A DNA stretch of 38,921 nt from Butyrivibrio sp. NC3005 (GCF_000424545.1 NZ_AUKC01000027.1:1-38921), one strand, 5' to 3'; counted from the stretch's first letter, positions 8,140 to 16,883 are shown. The notes: a model not told the origin generated them from the letters alone. Translations and numbers: made by a program.

Positions 8140-9006
8140 ATGGCTAAAACAGCACCTAAGAAATTGGATATGTTTGGATCTTTGAAACAAGCTCAAAACA
8201 AGTCGCTTGTTACTGAAACACACAATGCAATGCAAAATAAAGTAACTGACGAAAAAAGTTTTAAGGATGATATTAAAATAGATAAAACTATTGAGTCATC
8301 CATAAATAATATTGTAGAAAATAGTAAGGAAATCGAAAAAGAAAATATTGATTCTTTTTCAAAGGATATCAATATTGAAAAAGCTCCTAGGGTTGTAAAT
8401 ACAGCAAATGAAGAACAAAAAGAGTATTCATCAAATAAAGAAGAGGATATAAAAGTAGTTTCTACTGAAGTAAAGGATGAAAGAGAAATTATAAGTAGAA
8501 ATATTGATGACGTAGATCAACTGGATATATCAAATGAAAAAAAGGATATTGTCACAATAAAAGAGGATTTTAAGGAAGAAAAAGAAATAAGTAAACAAGA
8601 GCCTAGTAAGGGTGATTTTGAAATTCTTTCTGAAATGAGTAACGAAGAATTAATCGCATTTCTGGCGTTTGTTGATGATAAGATAAAAAATGGAGAAGCT
8701 TTAAATACAAAGGAAGTAATTGCTTTAACTTCTTTTAGGAATAAGATTCCAGAAGGACAAATAAGAGCATATAGATATAGTCATGCAGAGTATCCAGCAG
8801 AAAAAGCTATTGGTGATGGAATAAAGATAATAAAGAAGGCATATCAGGGAGTAGATGGTTTTCATACATTTAATCCAATGATAAGACTTTTTGAAATTAA
8901 CAACAGCTATATAGAAGAGGTTACGGCAAAAGAAGGAATAGATGCTTCACTATATATAAATAAACTAATAGAAGAAGATAGAAAAGCAAAAGAAAATAGA
9001 ATATAG
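8140..9006 (+). CDS. Candidate ParB-like centromere-binding partner of ParA
   Basis: A 288-residue protein in the parA operon. Residues 1-160 are lysine/glutamate-rich, low complexity and probably disordered; residues of about 165-288 form a compact helical domain (DFEILSEMSNEELIAFLAFV, then TKEVIALTSFRNKIPEGQ, and an NPMIRLFEINNSYIEEV segment). No canonical ParB box or ParB helix-turn-helix is visible, so the call rests on position: second gene after parA, with a plausible dyad array upstream and a strong terminator after it. The basic tip MAKTAPKKLDMFGSLKQAQ resembles the ATPase-stimulating N-terminal peptides of ParB partners. The alternative is an unrelated plasmid stabilisation protein. 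Confidence 0.6.
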   Translation: MAKTAPKKLDMFGSLKQAQNKSLVTETHNAMQNKVTDEKSFKDDIKIDKTIESSINNIVENSKEIEKENIDSFSKDINIEKAPRVVNTANEEQKEYSSNKEEDIKVVSTEVKDEREIISRNIDDVDQLDISNEKKDIVTIKEDFKEEKEISKQEPSKGDFEILSEMSNEELIAFLAFVDDKIKNGEALNTKEVIALTSFRNKIPEGQIRAYRYSHAEYPAEKAIGDGIKIIKKAYQGVDGFHTFNPMIRLFEINNSYIEEVTAKEGIDASLYINKLIEEDRKAKENRI

Positions 9007-9008
9007 AG

Positions 9009-9071
9009 TATATACTAAAAGTAAAAAGACTAACTACTAAAAGTAATTAGTCTTTTTACTTTTAGTATATA
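9009..9071 (+). terminator. Terminator of the par operon, perfect 25-bp stem
   Basis: 9009-9033 is an exact reverse complement of 9047-9071 with a 13-nt loop. The stem contains a five-U stretch on either strand but no long U-run after it. ACTAAAAGTA occurs in the left arm and again in the loop, so an alternative shorter pairing is possible. The length is unusual for a simple terminator. Confidence 0.7.
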
Positions 9072-9119
9072 TAGTTTGGAAAAATATATTTAAGATTTAA
9101 AGAAAAGATATATAGTTAT

Positions 9120-9995
9120 ATGAATAAAAAGAAACAAAATAAAAAGATTATTGGAAAAACATTTGTATTTATAATTGTATTTATACTAATTGTAATAACA
9201 AGAATAGAAAATACAAATAATAGAAAGAACATTGAAGATAATAAACATGGAAGTGCAGAAAGACTTGAAGGCACAACAATCATATATTCCATTTTTGCAT
9301 CGGATAATAATTATACATGGAACTTCAAGAAAAAAGAGGATCTTGATACAAGAAATTCTATTAGAAATAATCTAAGAATAGCAACAAATTATTTAAGTAC
9401 TGAAGCAAAAAAATATAACAAAGAAGCAAAGTTTATATATGATTTTACAAAAGACGAAAATCTAATGAAAGAGGAAGAATTTAAATGCGATTTAGAAAAT
9501 CAAACGGATCATGATAATACAATTTGGAAATTTATAGAAAAGAAAATAGATGTAAATAATCTAATAGATTCGTATAAAGCGGATAATATTATTTTTTTTG
9601 TTTTAATAAATACTGATGAAAAATGTAAAGCAATTACGTGTACAAGAGATTGGTATAACGAAATGCCATATCCATATGAAATGGTTTATTTATATAATTT
9701 AGATTATGGATTTATAAATCCTCCAAGTGTGTACGCCCATGAAATGCTGCATACTTTTGGAGCTTTTGACTATTATGAAGAGAACTCTGATTTAAATGTT
9801 ACGAAGAAAACTGTAAATTATTTAAAAAAACATATGCCAAACGATATTATGCTGACATGTTCAGATACAGATGGAAAATATAGATATGATGTAATTACAA
9901 ATGAAATTGGAGAAATGACAGCTTATTATATCGGACTACAGTCTAAACCCAATGTCGTAAAAGAGCTAAATCTAATTCCTTCACAACATAAGTAA
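9120..9995 (+). CDS. Membrane-anchored zinc metallopeptidase (HExxHxxGxxD type)
   Basis: A 291-residue protein with a lysine-rich N-terminus and one hydrophobic segment (about 13-27), so it is anchored or secreted. The motif HEMLHTFGAFD gives zinc ligands H207, H211 and D217 and catalytic E208, the metzincin-like pattern with aspartate as third ligand, as in snapalysin-type enzymes. I do not recognise the family around it. The strand before the helix (EMVYLYNLDYGF) and the YAHEM entry fit a metallopeptidase. No clear ribosome site is seen, only weak AAGAAAAG upstream. It lies alone between the par operon terminator and HU. The substrate is unknown. Together with the M14 enzyme next to rep, it makes two extracytosolic zinc peptidases bracketing the origin. 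Confidence 0.7.
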   Translation: MNKKKQNKKIIGKTFVFIIVFILIVITRIENTNNRKNIEDNKHGSAERLEGTTIIYSIFASDNNYTWNFKKKEDLDTRNSIRNNLRIATNYLSTEAKKYNKEAKFIYDFTKDENLMKEEEFKCDLENQTDHDNTIWKFIEKKIDVNNLIDSYKADNIIFFVLINTDEKCKAITCTRDWYNEMPYPYEMVYLYNLDYGFINPPSVYAHEMLHTFGAFDYYEENSDLNVTKKTVNYLKKHMPNDIMLTCSDTDGKYRYDVITNEIGEMTAYYIGLQSKPNVVKELNLIPSQHK

Positions 9996-10102
9996 AAAGA
10001 ACGAAAAAGAATTGACGGAAAAACGTTGAAATCAAGGACTTGAAATAACAAAACAATGTGGAAATGCAAGTTTTTGAAAAAAGAAAATAAGGAATAAAAT
10101 GT

Positions 10103-10140
10103 CTAAAAGCAAGTAAAATAAGGTTTTATCATGCTTTTAG
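10103..10140. repeat. Hairpin in the gap between peptidase and HU
   Basis: CTAAAAGCA (10103-10111) pairs with TGCTTTTAG (10132-10140), and an inner AAAA/TTTT pairing extends it. No U-run follows on either strand, so it is not a standard terminator. The rest of 9996-10222 shows nothing I can support. Confidence 0.45.
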
Positions 10141-10222
10141 CAGAGTAAAACAAAAAGTATTGAAAAAACGATAAATAATCGAAATAAAATGCAAAAATTA
10201 GCATAAAATGGGCACTTTTTCC

Positions 10223-10251
10223 TTGATTATGCTCTTTTGTAGGTGTAAACT
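10223..10251 (+). promoter_or_regulatory. SigA-type promoter of the right HU gene
   Basis: TTGATT (10223-10228), 17-nt spacer, TAAACT (10246-10251). The start is expected near 10258, giving a leader of about 36 nt. Confidence 0.65.
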
Positions 10252-10293
10252 TAACATAGTTGTTAAAAATCCTAATGTTGAGGAGGAAGACAA

Positions 10294-10572
10294 ATGAATA
10301 AGACAGAACTAATTGATGCAATTGCAAAAGAATCAGGACTTTCAAAAAAGGACTCTGAGGCTGCAGTGAAAGCTTTTGTCGATGTTGTAACAAAGGCTTT
10401 AAAAAAGAAAGAAAAGGTTCAGCTTGTAGGATTTGGCACATTTGATACAGTAAAACGTGCTGCTAGAGAAGGAAAAAATCCTCAGACAGGTGAGACAATT
10501 AACATTGCGGCATCTGTAGCACCAAAGTTCAAAGCTGGAAAAGCATTAAAAGATGCTGTAAACAAGAAGTGA
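10294..10572 (+). CDS. hup: HU-family nucleoid DNA-binding protein, second copy
   Basis: A 92-residue HU paralogue of the 1780-2058 protein, with about 77 of 92 residues identical. The same N-terminal dimer half, GFGTF turn and R-KNPQTG arm are present. Differences cluster in the dimer flank (KALKKKEK against KTLQKEDK) and in the DNA arm tip (INIAASVAP against INIEAATTP), so binding specificity or partner choice may differ. The ribosome site is AGGAGG and its own promoter lies upstream. The gene faces away from the origin, mirroring the left copy. Family call certain; the reason for two copies on one replicon is unknown. Confidence 0.97.
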   Translation: MNKTELIDAIAKESGLSKKDSEAAVKAFVDVVTKALKKKEKVQLVGFGTFDTVKRAAREGKNPQTGETINIAASVAPKFKAGKALKDAVNKK

Positions 10573-10639
10573 TAAGAGTATGCAAGGGGTTGCTGTAAGT
10601 AGTATTAGCAAAAAACAAAAATCAGCTGAATGAAAACAG

Positions 10640-10704
10640 TGACTAAAAGGTCGTGAAGTGATAATCGTCATTTCACGACCTTTTTAGTCATGAAATGACG
10701 ATTA
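10640..10704. terminator. Convergent-gene terminator with two mutually exclusive hairpins
   Basis: Hairpin 1: TGACTAAAAGGTCGTGAA (from 10640) pairs with TTCACGACCTTTTTAGTCA (to 10690), with one bulge, and gives U/A tracts on both strands. Hairpin 2: TAATCGTCATTTCA (10662-10675) is perfectly complementary to TGAAATGACGATTA (10691-10704). Both use TCATTTCA at 10668-10675, so only one can form. It lies between the HU stop and the GH2 stop and probably ends both transcripts. Confidence 0.75.
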
Positions 10705-10712
10705 CAATTATA

Positions 10713-12488
10713 TTAGAGTTTATCACATGCTTTAGTCATAAGCTTTTGTATATAAGAAGATATCGGAACCATTTCAGCAGATAGAACTTTAGTAATTCGC
10801 CTGTCATAGGTTAATAGGCCATTTGTTTCATCTTCGACGTCAGACAATTGTGTATAAATTGTTCCGCAAAGTCCATCTTGAATATATGGAAAAACCTCAC
10901 GCTTATAAAGATTATATATAAGACGAGCAAATTGTTTTCTGGTTTTTGGCTTAGATCCATAACCATAAGTTCGATTTGGATTAAATGAATGTTCTTTTAT
11001 TTTATAAACAGTTCCACCAAATTCCGACATCATAATAATTTTATCAGATTTTTTAAAATGAAAATGATGACCATAAACATGATAAGAGTCAACATCGGAT
11101 TTTCCACCTCTAAACCAACCTGAAGCAGAATCAATAAGTCTATTGGAACCTTTATCATATTTTTTTAGAAGATCATACATTTTACTTGATTCAAATTGTC
11201 CCCAACCTTCATTGAAAATGGTCCACATGTAGATACATGGAAAATTTCTAAGCTGATCAACAGTCTTAAGCATTGTCTTAACAAAAGTTTTGCGTGTTTC
11301 ATTGTCTTTGTGCATGCAGCTGTCACTTTTTTTGATATGAGCTTTTTCAGTAATGCCGGGAATTAAAGTATCTCTGAAAAAGCTGTAATCTCCGTTATTC
11401 AACATATCTTGAATAACTAACATTCCGTGCGTATCACAATAGTAATAATATAAGTCAGGCGCAATAGAAATGTGCCTTCTTAAAGTATTGAACCCAAGTT
11501 TTTTCATTTTTAAGATGTCATTTTCCATACATCTAGGCGATGCAGCGAGATTTAGTCCATCACTGTAATAACCTTGGTCTAAAAGTGCATGTAAAAATAC
11601 AGGCCTATTATTAAGGAGAGTACGCATAGCACCATTAATCTTTTTTGTACCGATTGTTCGAGCTGCAAAATAAGAAGATATTGTATCTCCAGAATCAAGT
11701 TCAATTGAATAATGGTAAAGATAAGGTGATTCTGGTGACCAAAGTTTTGGATTTTGAAGCTTGATAACTGCTTTTCCATCATTAAGCGGATACCTTTTAA
11801 CTTCATTATCTAGATGAAGGAAAACAGTACCATTAAAATTTGAATCAAAGGTATCAATATAAACAGTCTCCTTATGATATCTTGAAAGTATATGTTCTAT
11901 ATATTCGTCATTAACAGACTCAATCCATGTTGTTTGTAAACCGCTGAAAGGTGTGTACCACATTCCTCCTCTTGAAAGAGTTTGCTTTCCATAAGGATGG
12001 CTTAAATCAGAAAGATTATCATTGATTCCGATTGTTATGGTGTGAGTTTCATAAGGATTATCAATGAAATAATCAGTAATATCACATGAAAAGTGTAAAG
12101 AACCACCATCATGGCGTTTGACAGCTTTTCCATCAATCCAGATAAGTGTTGTATAATCTGCAGCTTCAATATTAAGTAAGATCCTATCTTTGAAAAAATC
12201 AGATGGAAGTTGTATTGACTTTTCGTAAAAAAGCCAGCTTGATTCATCGAAATGCTTGCAAATTCCTGATAATAAAGATTCTGGTGCAAAAGGAACGAGT
12301 ATTTTCATGTCATATGAAGAAGGAATTTTACATTTTGATTGAACTTTAAATTTCCAAAAACCATTGAGATTAAGGAAGGAATCTCTTTTCAAAAGCGGTC
12401 TTGGGTATTCGTTCCAAGGAATATCGTTACCAAGTTTTTCTCCTTCATGGGTGAGTAAATAGTTGAAATTGTAATTAATTTTAAACAT
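10713..12488 (-). CDS. Glycoside hydrolase family 2 (beta-galactosidase/beta-glucuronidase-like)
   Basis: A 591-residue cytosolic enzyme without signal peptide. Domain order is the GH2 one: sugar-binding jelly roll (about 20-180, including NLNGFWKFKVQ), immunoglobulin-like sandwich (about 190-290), then the TIM barrel. The acid/base is E427 in WTIFNEGWGQ and the nucleophile is E489 in MMSEFGG. It cleaves terminal beta-linked hexose or uronic acid; the substrate cannot be read from sequence. It is far shorter than LacZ and lacks its C-terminal domains, like many gut bacterial GH2 enzymes. AGGAG lies 6 nt before the ATG. It is a lone gene, divergent from the ABC exporter. It would act on imported oligosaccharides. 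Confidence 0.92.
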   Translation of the reverse strand: MFKINYNFNYLLTHEGEKLGNDIPWNEYPRPLLKRDSFLNLNGFWKFKVQSKCKIPSSYDMKILVPFAPESLLSGICKHFDESSWLFYEKSIQLPSDFFKDRILLNIEAADYTTLIWIDGKAVKRHDGGSLHFSCDITDYFIDNPYETHTITIGINDNLSDLSHPYGKQTLSRGGMWYTPFSGLQTTWIESVNDEYIEHILSRYHKETVYIDTFDSNFNGTVFLHLDNEVKRYPLNDGKAVIKLQNPKLWSPESPYLYHYSIELDSGDTISSYFAARTIGTKKINGAMRTLLNNRPVFLHALLDQGYYSDGLNLAASPRCMENDILKMKKLGFNTLRRHISIAPDLYYYYCDTHGMLVIQDMLNNGDYSFFRDTLIPGITEKAHIKKSDSCMHKDNETRKTFVKTMLKTVDQLRNFPCIYMWTIFNEGWGQFESSKMYDLLKKYDKGSNRLIDSASGWFRGGKSDVDSYHVYGHHFHFKKSDKIIMMSEFGGTVYKIKEHSFNPNRTYGYGSKPKTRKQFARLIYNLYKREVFPYIQDGLCGTIYTQLSDVEDETNGLLTYDRRITKVLSAEMVPISSYIQKLMTKACDKL

Positions 12489-12527
12489 TGAAAACTCCTA
12501 AAATATAAGGTTTCTTGTGGTGATTCT

Positions 12528-12555
12528 TTGATTTTTAGCATAAATATCGTAAAAT
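12528..12555 (+). promoter_or_regulatory. Candidate promoter of the ABC exporter operon
   Basis: TTGATT (12528-12533), 16-nt spacer, TAAAAT (12550-12555), followed by a leader of about 90 nt. Other AT-rich hexamers nearby make the exact choice uncertain. Confidence 0.5.
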
Positions 12556-12652
12556 GATATAAGCATCAGAATCTGTATTTAGCTAAGAGCCAAAAGTTTT
12601 ATCTAAAAGAGAATAGATGCCAAAGCAAAACTCTTTAAAGAAAGGAAACGAT

Positions 12653-14386
12653 ATGAAATCACTTCTAATTTATTTAAAAGATTATAAGAAGGAATCAGTG
12701 TTAGCGCCAATCTTCAAGATGCTAGAAGCATGTTTTGAACTTATTGTACCACTTGTTATGGCAGCTGTCATAGATGTTGGAATAGTAAATAGTGACAAAA
12801 CTTATGTAATGAAAATGTGCGGAGTATTAGTATTACTTGGAATTGTAGGTTTGGCAGCATCAATTACAGCACAGTTTTATGCTGCCAAAGCAGCTACAGG
12901 CTTTGCATCAAAGTTACGTTCTGCTCTATTTGAACATATTCATTCTTTATCGTTTTCACAAACAGATGTTTTTGGAACTGATACACTTATAACTAGAATG
13001 ACTAGTGATATTAATCAGGTTCAATCTGGCGTGAATATGGTATTAAGATTATTCATGCGTTCGCCAATTGTCGTTATAGGTGCAATGATAATGGCATTTA
13101 CAGTTAATCCTAGTGAAGCGTTTATTTTTGTAATTGTAATTCCACTTTTGGCAATAGTAGTATTTGGAATAATGCTTATAACAATGCCACTTTATAAGAA
13201 AGCGCAAGCAAGACTTGATCTTATTACAAGAGGAACAAGAGAAAACCTTACAGGTGTACGTGTAATAAGAGCTTTTAACAAAGAAGAAAGTGAAGAGAAA
13301 AATTATTTTGAAAATACAAAAGCTTTATCGAAGGAACAGCAATTCGTAGGTGGAATTTCAGGTTTAATGAATCCGATAACATATCTTATGATTAGCTTTG
13401 CAACAATTGCACTAATTTATTCAGGAGCAGTAAAGGTTGATACAGGGATTCTTACAAAGGGTCAGGTAATTGCATTAATAAACTATATGTCTCAAATTTT
13501 GATAGAACTAGTTAAACTGGCTAATCTTATTATTTTAACGACAAAGGCTGTAGCTTGTGGTGATAGAATAGCTGCGGTTATTAACACAAAGCCTGATATG
13601 GTTAATGGAAAAGAAGAAGTAATCAATACTGATAATAACGAGGTTTTATCTTTTGACCATGTTTCTCTTACATATAAAGGAGGGCAGGGAAAGGCTCTTG
13701 ATGACATTACTTTTACGATACAAAAAGGGCAAACAGTTGGAATTATCGGTGGAACTGGAAGTGGAAAATCTTCACTTGTAAATCTAATACCAAGATTTTA
13801 TGATGCAACTGAAGGTAAAGTTAGTATTTTTGGAAGAGATGTAAGGGAATACAATTACAATTTGTTGAGAGATAAAATAGGTATTGTTTTGCAGAAAGCA
13901 GAGCTTTTTCATGGAACTATTGAAGAAAATCTTAAATGGGGAAAAGAAAATGCAAGTAAAGATGACATTGAAAAAGCATTAGAGTATTCACAAGCTAAAG
14001 AATATGTTGATAAAAAGCCTGGGAAAACAAGTTTTGAAATTGAACAAAATGGAAGAAATCTTTCAGGTGGCCAGAAACAAAGACTGACTATAGCCAGAGC
14101 ATTAATCAAAAAACCAGATATATTAATAATGGATGATAGTGCGTCGGCGCTGGATTTTGCAACAGATGCCAAGTTGAGAATGTCAATAAGAAATATGTCA
14201 AAAGATATAACTACATTTATTGTTTCTCAAAGAGCAGCTTCGGTGCAGTATGCAGATGTAATATTGGTTATGGATGACGGAAAACTTGTTGGAAAGGGAA
14301 CACACGAAGAACTACTTGCCCAAAACAAAGTATACCAGGAAATATATTATTCTCAGTTCCCTAAAGAGGAGGCTGTAAATGGTTAA
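12653..14386 (+). CDS. Heterodimeric ABC exporter, half with degenerate ATP site
   Basis: A 577-residue type IV ABC half-transporter: six membrane helices (about 10-300) then the ATPase domain. Walker A is GGTGSGKSS (about 366) and the signature is LSGGQKQR (about 470). Walker B ends in D-D (D494, D495), so the catalytic glutamate is replaced by aspartate, and the H-loop histidine is Q526 (TFIVSQR). These two changes mark the non-catalytic half of BmrCD/TM287-type heterodimers. The start is placed at ATG 12653, where AAAGGA lies 6 nt upstream, rather than at the ATG 36 nt earlier. It overlaps the next gene by 8 bp. Cargo may be a drug, lipid or peptide; unknown. Confidence 0.95.
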   Translation: MKSLLIYLKDYKKESVLAPIFKMLEACFELIVPLVMAAVIDVGIVNSDKTYVMKMCGVLVLLGIVGLAASITAQFYAAKAATGFASKLRSALFEHIHSLSFSQTDVFGTDTLITRMTSDINQVQSGVNMVLRLFMRSPIVVIGAMIMAFTVNPSEAFIFVIVIPLLAIVVFGIMLITMPLYKKAQARLDLITRGTRENLTGVRVIRAFNKEESEEKNYFENTKALSKEQQFVGGISGLMNPITYLMISFATIALIYSGAVKVDTGILTKGQVIALINYMSQILIELVKLANLIILTTKAVACGDRIAAVINTKPDMVNGKEEVINTDNNEVLSFDHVSLTYKGGQGKALDDITFTIQKGQTVGIIGGTGSGKSSLVNLIPRFYDATEGKVSIFGRDVREYNYNLLRDKIGIVLQKAELFHGTIEENLKWGKENASKDDIEKALEYSQAKEYVDKKPGKTSFEIEQNGRNLSGGQKQRLTIARALIKKPDILIMDDSASALDFATDAKLRMSIRNMSKDITTFIVSQRAASVQYADVILVMDDGKLVGKGTHEELLAQNKVYQEIYYSQFPKEEAVNG

Positions 14387-16142
14387 GAAGATAGATAAGA
14401 TTCAGGCGCAGACAGTAAAAAAGGTTATGCGCTATATTGGAAAATATAAAATATATTTATATATTTCACTCTTGTTTGCATTTGTTAGCGTATTCCTAAC
14501 ACTATATATTCCAAAACTAACAGGTATTGCTGTTGATTATATGATAGGGAAGGGAAAAGTTGATTTTAACGGAATAAAAAACACTATTATTCAAATAATA
14601 GTGTGCATTATATTAACAGCTATAGCTCAGTGGATAATGAGCCTTTGCAATAATAAGATGACATATCAGGTTGTAAGAGATATAAGAAATGATGCATTTA
14701 AGAAAATACAACATTTGCCGTTAAAATATATAGATGGTCATTCCTATGGTGAAATTGAAAGTAGAGTAATTACAGATGCTGATCAGTTTGCAGATGGACT
14801 GCTGATGGGATTTACGCAGTTTTTTACTGGAGTATGCACTATTTTAGGAACTCTTTTTTTTATGCTTAGCATAAATGTGTTTATTACAATTGCGGTTGTA
14901 GTTATTACACCATTGTCGTTTTTTGTAGCAGGATTTATTTCAAAAAAGACATTTGTACTTTTTCATAAGCAGTCACAGATAAGAGGAGAACAAACTGGTC
15001 TTATAAATGAAATGATTGAGGGTAGTAAAGTAGTTAAAGCTTTCAACCAGAAAGAAAACGTGATGAAAAAGTTTAATGCGATAAATGATAAGCTTGAGGA
15101 TACATCTCTTAAGGCTACATTTTTCTCATCACTTACAAATCCTGCTACAAGATTTGTAAATAGTTTGGTTTATACAAGTGTAGGAATTGTGGGCGCATTA
15201 GGTGCAATAAAAGGAAATCTTAGTGTTGGACAATTATCAGCATTTTTGAGTTATGCCAGTCAATATACCAAACCGTTTAATGAAATTTCAGGAGTAATAA
15301 CAGAACTACAAAATGCTATTGCATGTGCTACTAGAGTATTTGAACTTATTGAAACAGAAAGTGAATGTGAAGAAAAACAAGAGGCAGTTGAAAAAGAGTT
15401 TTTTAATGGCGAAGTAGTCTTAGATGATGTTTCTTTCTCGTATGTTAAAGAACAAAAATTAATCGAAAACTTTAATTTAAAAGTTAAAAGAGGTGAAAGA
15501 GTAGCAATCGTTGGTCCTACAGGATGTGGAAAGACTACACTGATTAATCTTTTGATGAGATTTTATGATGTTAATAGTGGTGCAATATTAGTGGATGGAG
15601 TTGACATCAAAAATTATAAGCGTGGAAGTCTTAGAAACGGATACGGAATGGTACTTCAGGAAACGTGGCTTAAATCAGGAACGATTAGAGAAAACATTAC
15701 TATGGGAAATCCTGATATATCAGAAGAAGATATGATAAGGGTTGCGAAAATATGTCACATACATTCATTTATAAAGAAATTACATGATGGATATGATACT
15801 GTGATTTCAGAAAACGGAGAGGAGTTTTCGCAGGGACAAAGACAGCTTTTGTGCATAGCAAGAGTAATGATGAGTAAGCCATCTATGCTTATTTTAGATG
15901 AAGCAACATCATCCATTGACACTAGAACTGAACTTAAGATTCAAGAAGCATTCAATGTCATGATGGAAGAAAAAACAAGTTTTATTGTAGCACATAGACT
16001 GTCTACAATTAGAAATGCTGATATTATCCTTGTTATGAAGGACGGAAGAATAATTGAAAAAGGTAATCATGAAGAACTGATGAAGGCAAAGGGATTCTAC
16101 TATAATCTTTATCAGAGTCAATTTCTTGGAAAAGCAATATAA
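14379..16142 (+). CDS. Heterodimeric ABC exporter, catalytic half
   Basis: A 587-residue partner of the preceding gene with the same layout: N-terminal cytosolic helix, six membrane segments (about 25-310), ATPase domain. Walker A GPTGCGKTT (about 379), signature FSQGQRQL, canonical Walker B LILDEATSS with E508, and H539 in IVAHRLST. Its own active residues are complete. In such pairs the consensus ATP site combines Walker A/B of this subunit with the LSGGQ of the partner, whereas this subunit's SQGQ signature faces the degenerate site. The start overlaps the previous stop by 8 bp, with GAGG upstream, so translation is coupled. Homologous systems export drugs or lipids; no peptidase domain is present, so bacteriocin maturation is unlikely. 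Confidence 0.95.
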   Translation: MVKKIDKIQAQTVKKVMRYIGKYKIYLYISLLFAFVSVFLTLYIPKLTGIAVDYMIGKGKVDFNGIKNTIIQIIVCIILTAIAQWIMSLCNNKMTYQVVRDIRNDAFKKIQHLPLKYIDGHSYGEIESRVITDADQFADGLLMGFTQFFTGVCTILGTLFFMLSINVFITIAVVVITPLSFFVAGFISKKTFVLFHKQSQIRGEQTGLINEMIEGSKVVKAFNQKENVMKKFNAINDKLEDTSLKATFFSSLTNPATRFVNSLVYTSVGIVGALGAIKGNLSVGQLSAFLSYASQYTKPFNEISGVITELQNAIACATRVFELIETESECEEKQEAVEKEFFNGEVVLDDVSFSYVKEQKLIENFNLKVKRGERVAIVGPTGCGKTTLINLLMRFYDVNSGAILVDGVDIKNYKRGSLRNGYGMVLQETWLKSGTIRENITMGNPDISEEDMIRVAKICHIHSFIKKLHDGYDTVISENGEEFSQGQRQLLCIARVMMSKPSMLILDEATSSIDTRTELKIQEAFNVMMEEKTSFIVAHRLSTIRNADIILVMKDGRIIEKGNHEELMKAKGFYYNLYQSQFLGKAI

Positions 16143-16148
16143 AAAAAC

Positions 16149-16189
16149 GGATGTCGCATTAAAGAAAAGAGTGCGGCATCCATTTTTTT
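16149..16189 (+). terminator. Terminator of the ABC exporter operon
   Basis: GGATGTCGCA (16149-16158) pairs with TGCGGCATCC (16172-16181) with one G-U pair, followed by seven T at 16183-16189. The A-run before the stem makes it usable from the opposite strand too. Confidence 0.88.
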
Positions 16190-16238
16190 GAGCTAAATGT
16201 AAAAGATTTTTATTAATCGAATCATAAAATAAATAGTA

Positions 16239-16883
16239 TTAGTATTCGTTTTTTATCCTTGGAAGATTCCATTTATAGTGAATTGCAAGTAATCTTATCA
16301 AAATAACTATGACGACACTGATAATAATTGAGGTTTCTTTGCCAATTATATTCCATAATAATGTACATGTCAGAGCACCCGCCATAGAAGCACATGCATA
16401 GACATGTTTGCACAAAATGTAAGGTTTGTCACCTGCAAGTATATCTCTTAGTAAGCCGCCACCTACACCAGTTATTGTACCTAGAAACACAGTTAAAAAA
16501 CAATTTGAACCTTCACCAACGTCAAAACCTACCTGTACGCCTAAAACGCTGAAAACAGCAAGTCCTATGGTATCAGCATATAACACTATTTTCTGAAATC
16601 CTATGCCCCATATTTTGCGATAACCACGGAGATGAAAATAAACATAAAAAAACACTCCCATTGCAGTAAGGCATCCTATAGCAGCATAAATGGGATCAAC
16701 AAATGCGTCGGGAGGAAGTTTTCCAACTAGAATATCACGCATTATTCCGCCACCTACAGCAGTAATAGTACCAAGTATGATAACCCCCAGAAAATCAAGT
16801 TCTTTACGGATTGCAGTAAGCGCACCTGAAATTGAAAAAGCAGCTGTACCAATCACATTCAAAAAAAACATTAAATTACTCAT
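16239..16883 (-). CDS. TRIC/UPF0126-family membrane protein
   Basis: A 214-residue integral membrane protein with the two tandem UPF0126 repeats: FSISGALTAIRKELDFLGV and GTITAVGGGIMRD in the first, FSVLGVQVGFDVGEGSNCF and GTITGVGGGLLRDILAGD in the second, each of three helices, plus a seventh C-terminal helix. The family includes prokaryotic trimeric intracellular cation channels and the YicG-type glycine transporters. Length is typical and glycine-rich kinks are conserved. It is a lone minus-strand gene between the exporter and the diguanylate cyclase operon. The transported species is not decided by sequence. Confidence 0.93.
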   Translation of the reverse strand: MSNLMFFLNVIGTAAFSISGALTAIRKELDFLGVIILGTITAVGGGIMRDILVGKLPPDAFVDPIYAAIGCLTAMGVFFYVYFHLRGYRKIWGIGFQKIVLYADTIGLAVFSVLGVQVGFDVGEGSNCFLTVFLGTITGVGGGLLRDILAGDKPYILCKHVYACASMAGALTCTLLWNIIGKETSIIISVVIVILIRLLAIHYKWNLPRIKNEY

